Source: an uncultured Cellulophaga sp.
GTDB lineage: Bacteria > Bacteroidota > Bacteroidia > Flavobacteriales > Flavobacteriaceae
Length of the DNA stretch: 64,000 nucleotides
Direction of reading: 5' to 3'
NCBI GenBank assembly: GCA_947496695.1
Contig: CANMEI010000007.1
Location: forward strand, 177,573 to 241,572
Shown: positions 35,838-44,785 of the stretch, piece by piece
Numbering within the stretch: position 1 is the first letter of the stretch
Layout of the letters: each line of letters begins with the position of its first letter
Translations under genes and position numbers: made by a program
Notes under the pieces: model-generated
The model's database searches: none
What the model saw: the letters and a program-made list of their open reading frames with translations, nothing else
Told to the model about the DNA's origin: nothing

Positions 35838-37148
35838 CTAAGCTAAGTATTGCTTAAAACTATTTACTTCAACGTTAGCTTTTAAATCGTGTAATAAATT
35901 AAACAAACCAAAAAATGTTCTATTCATATATAAAAAGTGTTTAGAACCACGGTTACCATTCATTTTTCTAATTTGATTATCTTGAGAATAGCGTTGACTT
36001 AAATCTGCTATTTGCAACCAAAAATCATCAGAACCAAAATCAAAATATTCTTCATTAAAAGGAGACGTAAAAAGTGTCAGCATTTCTTTGAATAATGCTT
36101 TAAAGAATTTCAACTCAGATGGAGAGTCTGTTTCCATTAATATTTCAAGCTCATAGAGCTTATCCATAAATTTACTATCATCTTCAATAACTTCTTTTTT
36201 AGCTAATTCAAAATATGGAATATAAAATTCATCAGGAATTTCTTTAATACAACCAAAATCTATCGCTATTAAATGTTCATCATTACTTACCAAAAAGTTT
36301 CCTGGGTGCGGATCAGCATGCACTTTTCTTAAGCCATGAATTTGAAACATATAAAAATCCCACAAAGCTTGCCCTAACTTATTTCCCGTAGTTTCGTCAA
36401 ATTCTGTTTTAGCAAACTCACTTAAATGCGAACCATTCATCCAATCCATAGTAATAATACGCTCACTTGATAAATTTGGATAATACTTTGGAAATTTCAA
36501 ATTTGGAATTACAGCACAAGCTTTAGTTATTTCTTGGCTCTGTTTCATCTCAAGAATATAATTAGTTTCTTCAACTAATTTATTTTCCACCTCTTTAAAA
36601 TATTTATCAGAATCTTTACCCTGCAGATTAAACATTTTTATGGCTATTGGCTTCACAATAGCCAAATCGCTCGAAATACTTTCAGCGACACCAGGGTATT
36701 GAATTTTAACCGCTAAGGCTTTACCATCTTTTGTAGCTTTATGAACTTGACCTATACTTGCGGCATTTATTGAATCCTTATCAAAAGTATCAAAAACTTC
36801 ATCAGGGTACTGTCCTTGATATTTTTTAAAAGTTTTACGAACTAGAGGTGCTGAAAGTGGCGGTACTGAAAACTGAGCTAATGAAAATTTTTCAACATAC
36901 GCTGATGGTAGAAGGTTTTTCTCCATGCTTAACATTTGCGCTACTTTAAGCGCACTACCCTTTAAACTTTTTAATCCATCATATATATCGCCAGCATTAT
37001 CTTCATTAAGCTCATCTCTATTAAGCTCAGGATTAACTAATTTTTTACTGTAATATTTTACATAATTTCCCCCTATTTTAACACCTGTTTTCACAAGCTT
37101 ACCAGCTCTTTCTATTTTTCCTGTTGGAATTTTATCTAATGTCTTCAT
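35838..37148 (-). CDS. ABC1/UbiB-family atypical kinase
   Basis: 436 residues of the AarF/UbiB/COQ8 protein-kinase-like family. Features: N-terminal extension with LKSLKGSALKVAQMLSMEK (equivalent of the KxGQ motif, here K-V-A-Q), the Ala-rich loop INAASIGQVHKA, ALAVKIQYPGV with the nucleotide-binding Lys, EETNYILEMKQS, the catalytic loop KVHADPHPGNFLV and IAIDFGCIKEIP (DFG). Such proteins support quinone or lipid pathways by ATP-dependent action on small molecules. It follows the TetR-type gene by 30 bp and is surely co-transcribed; the regulator may control it. Confidence 0.9.
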   Translation of the reverse strand: MKTLDKIPTGKIERAGKLVKTGVKIGGNYVKYYSKKLVNPELNRDELNEDNAGDIYDGLKSLKGSALKVAQMLSMEKNLLPSAYVEKFSLAQFSVPPLSAPLVRKTFKKYQGQYPDEVFDTFDKDSINAASIGQVHKATKDGKALAVKIQYPGVAESISSDLAIVKPIAIKMFNLQGKDSDKYFKEVENKLVEETNYILEMKQSQEITKACAVIPNLKFPKYYPNLSSERIITMDWMNGSHLSEFAKTEFDETTGNKLGQALWDFYMFQIHGLRKVHADPHPGNFLVSNDEHLIAIDFGCIKEIPDEFYIPYFELAKKEVIEDDSKFMDKLYELEILMETDSPSELKFFKALFKEMLTLFTSPFNEEYFDFGSDDFWLQIADLSQRYSQDNQIRKMNGNRGSKHFLYMNRTFFGLFNLLHDLKANVEVNSFKQYLA

Positions 37149-37178
37149 TATATTGGTATTAATTTAAAATGAAATTAA

Positions 37179-37838
37179 TTACGCAAAGTTTTCTTTGTAC
37201 AAAAATTTACCAAAGTCTATCAAACTTTCTAATGGTGTATTTTCAAAAACATCAAAAACAGTGTTTACTGATTTTTCTATAGCTACATCAGTTTTTTCAA
37301 AACCTGCGCTAGTATCTTCCATCCAAAACTTTAAAAGAAATAAAAACTGAACCCAAGCACCTTCAGAAAATATTTTAGGGTTCTTTTTAGTTAATTTATA
37401 GTTCTTATCTGTATTTCCTTCATTAATTAATGTAGTTGCAAAACTTTTTATTTGAGCTCTAAGACCTTTTAATTGAGCTAAATTTTTAAGTACACTAGTA
37501 TGTTCTTTTAAAGTAAAAAGCACATAACTTCTATTCATTGTTAATAATTCGAACATAGAAAAATAAAAAGTTAACATTTTATCTTTATTCGAATAGGTTT
37601 CATATTCCTTATTACTAACCATTAAATTATAAGTATTGGTATAGAACTTTTCCCAAATTGCAATTTGAACACCTTCTACAGAACCAAAAAACTTATAAAA
37701 GTCTTCTTCTTTTATTTCATTGCTTTTACAAAACTTATAAATGGATTTAGGAACACTTTCATGCTCCAAAACATAATCCATATACATAGCAATTATAGCA
37801 TCATCAGTAAGTGTTTTTGTTTGTGATTTTTTAGCCAT
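37179..37838 (-). CDS. TetR-type regulator, first gene of kinase operon
   Basis: 219 residues. The N-terminal 60 residues read as a TetR-like helix-turn-helix (DAIIAMYMDYVLEHESVPKS, IYKFCKSNEIKEEDFYKFFG, SVEGVQIAIWEKFY). The remaining helical part (MLTFYFSMFELLTMNRSYVL, GAWVQFLFLLKFWMEDTSAG) is the C-terminal domain seen in Flavobacteria next to ABC1 kinases. The HTH is divergent, so DNA binding is likely but not proven. A terminator-like hairpin stands in its leader at 37905-37935. Confidence 0.8.
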   Translation of the reverse strand: MAKKSQTKTLTDDAIIAMYMDYVLEHESVPKSIYKFCKSNEIKEEDFYKFFGSVEGVQIAIWEKFYTNTYNLMVSNKEYETYSNKDKMLTFYFSMFELLTMNRSYVLFTLKEHTSVLKNLAQLKGLRAQIKSFATTLINEGNTDKNYKLTKKNPKIFSEGAWVQFLFLLKFWMEDTSAGFEKTDVAIEKSVNTVFDVFENTPLESLIDFGKFLYKENFA

Positions 37839-37904
37839 GATTTTTATTTTTATATACGTTAAAATACATTTAAGCCTTTACGGTGTATTAAAGTTAAGGT
37901 TAAA

Positions 37905-37935
37905 AAAACGTATTCCGATAATCGAAATACGTTTT
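37905..37935 (-). promoter_or_regulatory. Terminator-like hairpin in the leader of the tetR-ABC1 operon
   Basis: 10-bp arms AAAACGTATT (37905-37914) and AATACGTTTT (37926-37935), with an inner CGAT/ATCG stem. On the minus strand the stem is followed by a run of seven T, about 65 bp upstream of the regulator ATG. It could be an attenuator or, as a palindrome, an operator for the TetR-type protein. Confidence 0.55.
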
Positions 37936-38142
37936 AACAACACCTTATGTAATATATTAAATAGAAAACTTATTCTTTCTCATAGCAACCTGTTTATAAA
38001 TATATTACGGTATAAAATTACAAATTTGTTTAACTATTTCCTAAAAATATTAAACAATAATTTTATACCTGTAGAATATATGTATAGTTTGACATGTTAT
38101 TTTAATTGAAATTCAAAAAAGACAACCTCAAGCCATGCTTTA

Positions 38143-38225
38143 TGCCAGTTTGTCACTTTCAGGTATAATGGTATTTTTTTTGACTGTTAGCAAATCATAT
38201 TAATAAATTAAATTTTAAATTACAT
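38143..38225 (+). promoter_or_regulatory. htpG promoter region with TGCCA-gtt-TGTCA element
   Basis: The 387 bp between 37839 and 38225 hold no convincing gene. Near htpG there are two half-sites TGCCA (38143-38147) and TGTCA (38151-38155) 3 bp apart. TTTG (38149-38152) is 19 bp before TATTTTTT (38172-38179), close to the two promoter boxes, and TATAAT occurs at 38164. The leader to the ATG would be about 40 nt. The half-sites may be a heat-shock operator; this is inference. Confidence 0.45.
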
Positions 38226-40115
38226 ATGGCTACAGGTAAAATTAATGTGTCGGTTGATAATATATTTCCGTTAATAAAGAAATTCTTATACAGCGATCAC
38301 GAAATATTTTTAAGAGAGTTGATTTCTAATGCCACAGATGCTACTTTAAAATTAAAGCATTTGACTTCAATTGGTGAAGCTTCTGTAGAATACGGAAATC
38401 CAGTTATTGAAATAAAGGTTGATAAAGAAGGGAAGAAAATCCACATTATTGATCAAGGTCTAGGTATGACCGAAGACGAAGTAAAAAAATATATTAATGA
38501 AGTAGCTTTTTCTGGAGCAGAAGAGTTTTTAGATAAATATAAAGACACTGCTAAAGATTCAGGAATTATAGGTCATTTTGGTTTAGGTTTCTATTCTGCT
38601 TTTATGGTTGCAGAAAAAGTAGAAATTATTACTAAAAGTTTTAAAGATGAGCCAGCTGTACATTGGTCATGTGATGGGTCTCCTAATTTCGAATTAGAAG
38701 CTTCTGATAAAACTGAAAGAGGTACCGAAATTGTACTTCACGTTGCTGATGATTCTACTGAGTTTTTAGAAGACAATAGAATTAGTGAGCTTTTAACGAA
38801 GTATAACAAGTTTATGCCTGTTCCTATAAAATTCGGAACAAAAACAGAAACTTTACCAAAACCAGAAGGCGCTAAAGAAGAAGATAAAGCTCCAACACAA
38901 GAAGTTGACAACATCATAAACAACCCTAACCCAGCATGGACAAAACAACCTGCTGAATTAGAGACTGAAGATTACCAAAACTTCTATAGAGAATTGTATC
39001 CAATGCAATTCGAAGAGCCTTTATTCCACATACATTTAAATGTTGATTACCCTTTTAACTTAACTGGTATTTTATATTTCCCAAGGCTATCTAACGATTT
39101 AAACACTCAGAAAGACAGAATTCAACTATATCAAAATCAAGTGTATGTGACTGATAATGTTGAAGGTATAGTTCCTGAGTTTTTAATGATGTTACGCGGT
39201 GTTGTTGATTCACCAGATATTCCATTAAACGTATCTCGTTCTTATTTACAAGCTGATGGTGCTGTTAAAAAAATATCATCTTACATTACCAGAAAGGTTG
39301 CTGATAAACTTGCCTCTTTATTCAAAAATAATAGAGAAGATTTTGAAGCTAAATGGAATGATATTAAAATAGTTATTGAGTACGGAATGCTCTCTGAAGA
39401 TAAATTCTTTGACAAAGCTGATAAATTTGCATTGTACCCAACAGTAGATGGCAAATATTTCACTTTTGAAGAGTTACAAGATAACCTTAAAGCAAATCAG
39501 ACTGATAAAGACGATAAATTAGTTATTCTTTATGCTTCTGATAAAGAAGCACAACATAGCTATATAGAAACTGCCAAAGCTAAAGGTTATCAAGTATTAC
39601 TTTTAGATTCTCCTATTATTTCGCATTTAATGCAAAAATTAGAGACTTCTAAGGAAAATATTTCTTTTGCTCGTGTAGATGCTGATCATATTGATAATTT
39701 AATCAAAAAAGATGAGGAGCAGATTTCTAAACTTTCTGACGAAGAAAAAGAGACTTTGAAAAAAGAATTGGAAGAAGCAATTACAAATAAAAGCTTTACA
39801 GTTCAATTAGAAGCTATGGATAGCGAATCTTCTCCGTTTACTATTACTGAACCTGAGTTTATGCGTCGTATGAAAGAGATGCAACAAACCGGTGGTGGCG
39901 GTGGAATGTTTGGAATGGGGAATATGCCTGAGATGTATAACCTTATTGTAAACACAAATAGTGATTTAGTTTCTGAAATATTAAATACTAAAACAGCTAA
40001 GAAAAAAGAACGTATAATTAATCAATCTTTAGACTTAGCACGTTTATCAAAAGGACTATTGAAAGGTGAAGAGCTTACAAACTTTATCAAACGTAGTTAC
40101 GAGATGGTAAAATAA
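38226..40115 (+). CDS. htpG: Molecular chaperone HtpG (Hsp90)
   Basis: ATP-dependent chaperone, 629 residues, as usual. N-terminal GHKL ATPase: FLRELISNATDATLKLKHL, IIDQGLGMTEDEVKKYI, GIIGHFGLGFYSAFMVAEKV, ERGTEIVLHV. The middle domain has RGVVDSPDIPLNVSRSYLQ with the conserved Arg. The segment after residue 200 (GTKTETLPKPEGAKEEDK) is a charged insertion seen in Bacteroidota forms, and the C-terminal dimerisation domain contains a Gly-rich stretch GGGGGMFGMG and ends NFIKRSYEMVK. It stands alone between a candidate heat-shock promoter and a terminator. Confidence 0.96.
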   Translation: MATGKINVSVDNIFPLIKKFLYSDHEIFLRELISNATDATLKLKHLTSIGEASVEYGNPVIEIKVDKEGKKIHIIDQGLGMTEDEVKKYINEVAFSGAEEFLDKYKDTAKDSGIIGHFGLGFYSAFMVAEKVEIITKSFKDEPAVHWSCDGSPNFELEASDKTERGTEIVLHVADDSTEFLEDNRISELLTKYNKFMPVPIKFGTKTETLPKPEGAKEEDKAPTQEVDNIINNPNPAWTKQPAELETEDYQNFYRELYPMQFEEPLFHIHLNVDYPFNLTGILYFPRLSNDLNTQKDRIQLYQNQVYVTDNVEGIVPEFLMMLRGVVDSPDIPLNVSRSYLQADGAVKKISSYITRKVADKLASLFKNNREDFEAKWNDIKIVIEYGMLSEDKFFDKADKFALYPTVDGKYFTFEELQDNLKANQTDKDDKLVILYASDKEAQHSYIETAKAKGYQVLLLDSPIISHLMQKLETSKENISFARVDADHIDNLIKKDEEQISKLSDEEKETLKKELEEAITNKSFTVQLEAMDSESSPFTITEPEFMRRMKEMQQTGGGGGMFGMGNMPEMYNLIVNTNSDLVSEILNTKTAKKKERIINQSLDLARLSKGLLKGEELTNFIKRSYEMVK

Positions 40116-40136
40116 TTTAAATTATCAAATTTAAGC

Positions 40137-40168
40137 AAGCCACACTATTCATTTAGTGTGGCTTTTTA
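40137..40168 (+). terminator. Terminator of htpG
   Basis: 11-bp stem AAGCCACACTA / TAGTGTGGCTT with a 6-nt loop and T-run, 21 bp after the htpG stop. It ends just before the next gene, whose start is taken downstream of it. Confidence 0.92.
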
Positions 40169-40182
40169 ATTACTTTTATAAA

Positions 40183-40542
40183 ATGCAATATCCATATCAT
40201 TTATACTTAATGGCTACAATGTACATTATTGCCGGAATAATGCATTTTGTAAAACCTAAAGCCTATTTACGTATAATGCCTAGATATTTACCTAATCACA
40301 AATTATTAGTTGCATTGAGTGGTTTTGCTGAAATTATTTTAGGATTTGGTTTATGTTTTACTGTTACTAAAAATTTGTCTATATATGGTATTCTATTAAT
40401 GTTAGCTGTATTTTTTCTAGTACACTTTTATATGCTATCTGGCAAAAAGGAAGGAGCTGGAATACCAAAATGGATATTAATACTCCGTATTCCTTTACAA
40501 TTTGGACTTATGTATTGGGCCTATTGGTACCTACAATTTTAA
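40183..40542 (+). CDS. DoxX-like small membrane protein
   Basis: 119 residues from the ATG at 40183. A GTG 27 bp upstream would lie inside the htpG terminator, so it is rejected. Four hydrophobic spans (LYLMATMYIIAGIMHFV, LLVALSGFAEIILGFGLCF, LSIYGILLMLAVFFLVHFYM, ILRIPLQFGLMYWAYWY) and the motif GIMHFVKPKAYLRIMPRYLP match small DoxX-type proteins of four helices. Function is not established for this group. A 46-bp gap separates it from the MOSC gene. Confidence 0.8.
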   Translation: MQYPYHLYLMATMYIIAGIMHFVKPKAYLRIMPRYLPNHKLLVALSGFAEIILGFGLCFTVTKNLSIYGILLMLAVFFLVHFYMLSGKKEGAGIPKWILILRIPLQFGLMYWAYWYLQF

Positions 40543-40588
40543 AATTAAATTCTCTTTTTAATTTCTACTAAGTTTATACCTTTATAAA

Positions 40589-41224
40589 ATGAAGGTTATT
40601 TCTACAAACTTAGGCAAACCTACTACCATTATATGGAATGGTAAAGAGGAACAAACAGGCATTTTTAAAAATCCAACAGACACCCCCATTACTTTACTTA
40701 AAGAAGATGTTGATAACGACATTGTTATTGACAGAAAACATCATGGTGGCATTAATAAAGCATGCTATTTATATGCGTCAGAACAATATGAATATTGGAA
40801 AGAACTTTACCCTAACTTAGACTGGAATTGGGGCATGTTTGGTGAAAATATAACTATTAAAGGGCTTGATGAATCTAAAATTAGAATCGGAGATATTTAT
40901 AAAATAGGTACAACTTTAGTTCAAATTACACAACCAAGAGAACCTTGTTATAAATTAGGAATTAGGTTTCAAGATCAAAAAATTTTAAAACAATATATTG
41001 ATCATAATTTTCCTGGCACTTATGTAAAGGTATTAGAAACAGGTAGTGTTAGCACTGGTGATAAAATGACTTTAGTTACTCAGTCTAAAAATACATTAAC
41101 AATAAACCAATACTATGAGTTTTTATTCGCAAAAGTAAAAGATAAAAAAACAATTGAACTCATTTTAACAAATGATGCTTTACCTGACTACAAAAAAGAA
41201 CGTGCTAAAAAATATTTAAAATAA
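40589..41224 (+). CDS. MOSC-domain protein (YiiM-like)
   Basis: 211 residues with a MOSC beta-barrel, the fold that handles sulphur for molybdenum cofactor or detoxifies N-hydroxylated compounds. Motifs: IVIDRKHHGGINKACYLY, WNWGMFGENITIKGLDE, IGTTLVQITQPREPCYKLGIR with the conserved Cys. The C-terminal 50 residues (TINQYYEFLFAKVKDKKTIE, DALPDYKKERAKKYLK) resemble the 3-alpha domain of YiiM. No other Mo-cofactor genes are near. It is followed 9 bp later by the DUF885 gene. Confidence 0.9.
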   Translation: MKVISTNLGKPTTIIWNGKEEQTGIFKNPTDTPITLLKEDVDNDIVIDRKHHGGINKACYLYASEQYEYWKELYPNLDWNWGMFGENITIKGLDESKIRIGDIYKIGTTLVQITQPREPCYKLGIRFQDQKILKQYIDHNFPGTYVKVLETGSVSTGDKMTLVTQSKNTLTINQYYEFLFAKVKDKKTIELILTNDALPDYKKERAKKYLK

Positions 41225-41233
41225 ATAAAAATT

Positions 41234-43015
41234 ATGAAAAAAATTATAATTATCACCTTATGCCTTATCGGCTTTTACTCTTGTAAAGAAGAGGTAAAAA
41301 AAGAAAAAGATGTTGTTACTCAAAATATCGCGTTTGATAGTATTCTCGATAATTATTTTGAAGAAGGGTTAAAACTATATCCTTTAAAAGCAACATTTGA
41401 AGGTGATGCAAGGTATAATGACATTTTACCAAATGATTTAACTGATGAATTTAAAACATTAGAAAATAATTTTTATAGCAATTACAAAACTAAATTAGTC
41501 GCGATAGATGAGACTACGCTTACTCCAAGCCAACAAATGAGTAAAGAAATTTTACTATGGGAATGTGACCGAAATTTAGAACGTTTAACTTTTAGAAAAG
41601 ATTTGTTCCCTATTGATCAAATGTGGACCATGCAACTTATGATGGGGCAACTAGCTAGCGGTGCAGGCGCACAACCATTTAAAACTGTTGACGATTATGA
41701 TAATTGGTTAAAAAGATTAGCATCGTATACTGAATGGTTAGCAAGTGCAAAAACCAAAATGGAAGAAGGTATAAAAACAGGAAATGTACTCCCTAAAGCA
41801 TTAGTCGTTAAAGTAACACCTCAATTAAAAGACATGACTGAGAAAAATTTGGATAAACATTTATTTTTCAGTCCAATTAAAAACATGCCTGATGATTTTT
41901 CAGATGCAGAATCAGATAGACTTACACAAGCTTACAGCACTATAATTACTAACAAAATAATTCCTGCATATCAAAATTTATATGATTTTATGAATTCAGA
42001 ATACTTAAGTAATGCTAGAACTACAAGTGGCATTGAAGGTATTCCTAATGGAAAAGATTATTATGATTATTCTATAAAATTATACACCACAACCGATATG
42101 TCTGCTGATGAAATTCACCAATTAGGGTTAAGTGAAGTAGCTCGTATTTCATCAGAAATGGAAAAAGTAAAAAAAGAAGTCGGTTTTGAAGGTGATTTAA
42201 AAGCGTTTTTTAATGATGTTCGAAATAAAAAAGAATTAATGCCATTTACTTCTGCTGAGCAAGTCATTGAAAATTTTAATGCGATTCATGCAAAAATGAA
42301 ACCTCAGGTTGATAAACTTTTCGGAAAGCAACCAAAAACACCTTTTGAGGTTCGTAGAACTGAGGCCTTTAGAGAAGCATCTGCTAGTGCAGAATACAAT
42401 TCTGGTTCAATTGACGGAACTAGACCTGGTATTTTTTATGTTCCAATACCTAATGTAACAAAGTACAATATGTATGCTGATGAAGACTTGTTTTTACATG
42501 AAGCTATTCCTGGACACCACTTTCAAATATCATTAACTCAAGAAAATGACGATTTACCTAAGTTCAGAAAAACATTGTGGTATAGTGCTTATGGCGAAGG
42601 TTGGGCTTTATACACGGAGTCTTTAGGTAAAGAATTAGGATTATATACTGATCCTTATCAATATTTTGGGATGCTAGGTGCCGAAATGCACAGAGCAATC
42701 AGATTAGTTGTTGATAGTGGTTTACATGCTAAAGGATGGACAAGAGAACAAGCTATTCAATATTCACTTGACAATGAAGCAGAATCAGAAGCTGGAATTA
42801 CTTCAGAAATTGAACGCTATATGGCAAACCCTGGACAAGCGTTATCCTATAAAATTGGACAATTGAAAATAATGGAATTAAGAGCCAAAGCTCAAGAAGA
42901 ATTAGGTGATAAATTTGACATTAAAGAATTCCATAATCAAGTACTAGAAACGGGTTGCGTACCATTAGCCTTATTAGAAAAGAAACTCAATTTATGGATT
43001 GTAAATTCTAAATAA
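41234..43015 (+). CDS. DUF885 family lipoprotein, likely zinc peptidase-like
   Basis: 593 residues. Signal peptide with lipobox IIITLCLIGFYSCKEE. The DUF885 signature HEAIPGHHFQ (in EDLFLHEAIPGHHFQISL) contains a His-Glu pair that suggests a metal site, and YSAYGEGWALYTESLGKELG with LDNEAESEAGITSEIERYM follows, as in the family. Homologues are annotated as hydrolases or peptidases, but activity is mostly unproven. Probably translated from the same mRNA as the MOSC gene (9-bp gap). A bidirectional terminator follows. Confidence 0.9.
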   Translation: MKKIIIITLCLIGFYSCKEEVKKEKDVVTQNIAFDSILDNYFEEGLKLYPLKATFEGDARYNDILPNDLTDEFKTLENNFYSNYKTKLVAIDETTLTPSQQMSKEILLWECDRNLERLTFRKDLFPIDQMWTMQLMMGQLASGAGAQPFKTVDDYDNWLKRLASYTEWLASAKTKMEEGIKTGNVLPKALVVKVTPQLKDMTEKNLDKHLFFSPIKNMPDDFSDAESDRLTQAYSTIITNKIIPAYQNLYDFMNSEYLSNARTTSGIEGIPNGKDYYDYSIKLYTTTDMSADEIHQLGLSEVARISSEMEKVKKEVGFEGDLKAFFNDVRNKKELMPFTSAEQVIENFNAIHAKMKPQVDKLFGKQPKTPFEVRRTEAFREASASAEYNSGSIDGTRPGIFYVPIPNVTKYNMYADEDLFLHEAIPGHHFQISLTQENDDLPKFRKTLWYSAYGEGWALYTESLGKELGLYTDPYQYFGMLGAEMHRAIRLVVDSGLHAKGWTREQAIQYSLDNEAESEAGITSEIERYMANPGQALSYKIGQLKIMELRAKAQEELGDKFDIKEFHNQVLETGCVPLALLEKKLNLWIVNSK

Positions 43016-43036
43016 TAATGGAAAAGTTATAAAATG

Positions 43037-43065
43037 AAAAAGGGGAGCAAATGCTCCCCCTTTGG
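43037..43065. terminator. Bidirectional terminator between DUF885 gene and secreted-protein gene
   Basis: Stem AGGGGAGCA / TGCTCCCCC with flanking A and T runs, 21 bp after the plus-strand stop and 40 bp from the minus-strand stop. Confidence 0.85.
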
Positions 43066-43105
43066 TTTAAAAAAATTAACTCAACTTAACTTAAAACCAA
43101 TTCTA

Positions 43106-43690
43106 TTATTTTTTTATAGTCTTACTATAAGAACCATGTACATCTTTAACAATTACCGTATACTCACCTTCAAAAGCTGTTCCAAAATCTATTGCTTTCT
43201 CTACAGTTAATGAATTTGAAACTTCTTCAGTGAATAATAATCTATCACTTGAATCATAAACATTTATTGAAACACCATCTTTACTAGAGTTTAAAAGGTT
43301 TACCAAAACAATATTACCTCTTTGAGTAAATACAGGCTTAGTATATTCTGATTTATCAATAATAGTTACACCTTCTTTTTCAAGAATAATTGTATAAGTT
43401 ATTGTTTTAATCTCACCATCTAATTTAAAAGTATAAAGTCCTTCTTCAAGGTTACTTAAATCAAATTTCTTACGAAAAGCTTTTTTACTTGAAGCGTAAC
43501 TTGAGTAAATAACATGACTATCGCTATCCATAAATTGGATATTAGTATTATTAGAAACTTCACTTAATTCAAAGATTAAACTCTTAGCATTTTTAGTCGC
43601 TTTTAAGTTCTCCTTCATCTCATCTGCCATAACTGCTGTTGTACATAACATTAAGGCTACCATTGCTGTAAATCTTAGGACTTTTTTCAT
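43106..43690 (-). CDS. Secreted beta-rich protein of unknown function
   Basis: 194 residues with a signal peptide (MKKVLRFTAMVALMLCTTAVMA). The mature part is two beta-sandwich-like repeats: FDLSNLEEGLYTFKLDGEIK in the first and INVYDSSDRLLFTEEVSN / GEYTVIVKDVHGSYSKTIKK in the second. The second resembles the Por-secretion-type tail fold loosely (GEYTVIVKD), but the typical T9SS signature is not clear. No enzyme motif is seen. It is transcribed alone, divergent from the AraC-type gene. Confidence 0.75.
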   Translation of the reverse strand: MKKVLRFTAMVALMLCTTAVMADEMKENLKATKNAKSLIFELSEVSNNTNIQFMDSDSHVIYSSYASSKKAFRKKFDLSNLEEGLYTFKLDGEIKTITYTIILEKEGVTIIDKSEYTKPVFTQRGNIVLVNLLNSSKDGVSINVYDSSDRLLFTEEVSNSLTVEKAIDFGTAFEGEYTVIVKDVHGSYSKTIKK

Positions 43691-43845
43691 AATTACTTGG
43701 TTTAAATGACTACTAAATTATTTACATGACAAAGGTAGATGGTTAATTCTGTTTAAATCACGCCATAATTTTCCAATTTCTATGCTATTTTACCCTACTT
43801 ACAATTTCAATGTTTACTTAACGTTAATATAACACAAGTTTTAGG

Positions 43846-43853
43846 TAACTTTG
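43846..43853 (+). promoter_or_regulatory. Candidate -7 element for the AraC-alkB unit
   Basis: TAACTTTG, an exact TAnnTTTG, 56 bp before the AraC ATG. The -33 position reads GTTA instead of TTTG. Confidence 0.4.
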
Positions 43854-43909
43854 TACATATGTAAGTATTTGAGCTTAAATTAAATGAACTATTTTAAAAC
43901 AAAAAGGGT

Positions 43910-44785
43910 ATGATTTTACAAAAACCAACATTTGAAGCCATAGCTCCAGACTTTGGACATTCATTTACCTATCAAAAATTTGATGAGAACAATTTAAATA
44001 CAAATAACATATGGCACTTTCACCCAGAAATAGAGCTTGTATATATTAATGGTGGATCAGGAAAAAGACAAATTGGTAGTCATGTATCTTATTATAAAGA
44101 TGGCGATTTAATACTTATAGGATCTAACTTACCACATTGTGGTTTTACAGATATACACACTGGTAACTTAAATGAAACCGTTGTGCATATGAAAAAAGAC
44201 TTTCTAGGAAATGATTTTTTTAATATTCCTGAAATGAAAAAAATTCAAAAAATATTTGAAGTTTGTAAAGGTGGTATTGCTTTTTCTGGTGCTACAAAAA
44301 AGAAAATAGGTGAGAAAATAGAAATATTAGAATATCAAACAGATTTTCAACGCTTACTATCTATCCTTAATATATTAAATGAACTTGGTAGTGCTAATGA
44401 TTTTAAAATATTAAATGCAGAAGGTTTTTCTATGGAAACCTCTATGAGAGATAATGACCGAATTAATTTAGTGTTCAATTTTGTTAAAACTAATTTTAAA
44501 GAAGAAATTACTTTAGATGAAATTGCAAACTTGGTGAGTATGACGGTACCATCATTTTGTAGGTATTTTAAAAAAATTACAAAAAAGACCTTTGTACAAT
44601 TTGTTAATGAATATCGTTTAGTACATGCTTCTAAATTATTAGCCGAAAAGCCAATGAGCATTACGGAGGTTTGTTTTGAATGTGGGTTTAATAATTTCTC
44701 ACACTTTAATAAATCATTCAAACAGTTTACTGGTCAAAACCCATCGGAATATAGAAATGAGTTAAAGTCATTATTACAGTCATAA
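43910..44785 (+). CDS. AraC-family transcriptional regulator
   Basis: 291 residues: an N-terminal cupin-like sensor (NIWHFHPEIELVYINGGSGK, YKDGDLILIGSNLPHCGF) and a C-terminal AraC double helix-turn-helix (FKEEITLDEIANLVSMTVPS, FCRYFKKITKKTFVQFVNEY, ITEVCFECGFNNFSHFNKSF, KQFTGQNPSEYRNE). The ligand is probably a sugar or small metabolite by family habit. It is not an Ada protein: no methyl-acceptor Cys domain is present. Its stop TAA is immediately followed by the alkB ATG, so the two are translationally linked. Confidence 0.93.
   Translation: MILQKPTFEAIAPDFGHSFTYQKFDENNLNTNNIWHFHPEIELVYINGGSGKRQIGSHVSYYKDGDLILIGSNLPHCGFTDIHTGNLNETVVHMKKDFLGNDFFNIPEMKKIQKIFEVCKGGIAFSGATKKKIGEKIEILEYQTDFQRLLSILNILNELGSANDFKILNAEGFSMETSMRDNDRINLVFNFVKTNFKEEITLDEIANLVSMTVPSFCRYFKKITKKTFVQFVNEYRLVHASKLLAEKPMSITEVCFECGFNNFSHFNKSFKQFTGQNPSEYRNELKSLLQS

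Noticed and set aside
37837..38109. 90-codon plus-strand frame upstream of htpG
   Set aside because: Composition is dominated by Ile, Leu, Asn and Lys from AT-rich DNA, it overlaps the regulator start and contains the hairpin at 37905-37935; no family features.
38118..38150. A sigma-54 promoter on the minus strand upstream of htpG
   Set aside because: The TGGCA and TGGC blocks are spaced one base too far for the GG-N10-GC rule and no target gene lies in that direction nearby.
40156..40182. GTG at 40156 as start of the DoxX-like protein
   Set aside because: It falls within the htpG terminator stem; the ATG at 40183 gives the usual N-terminus.
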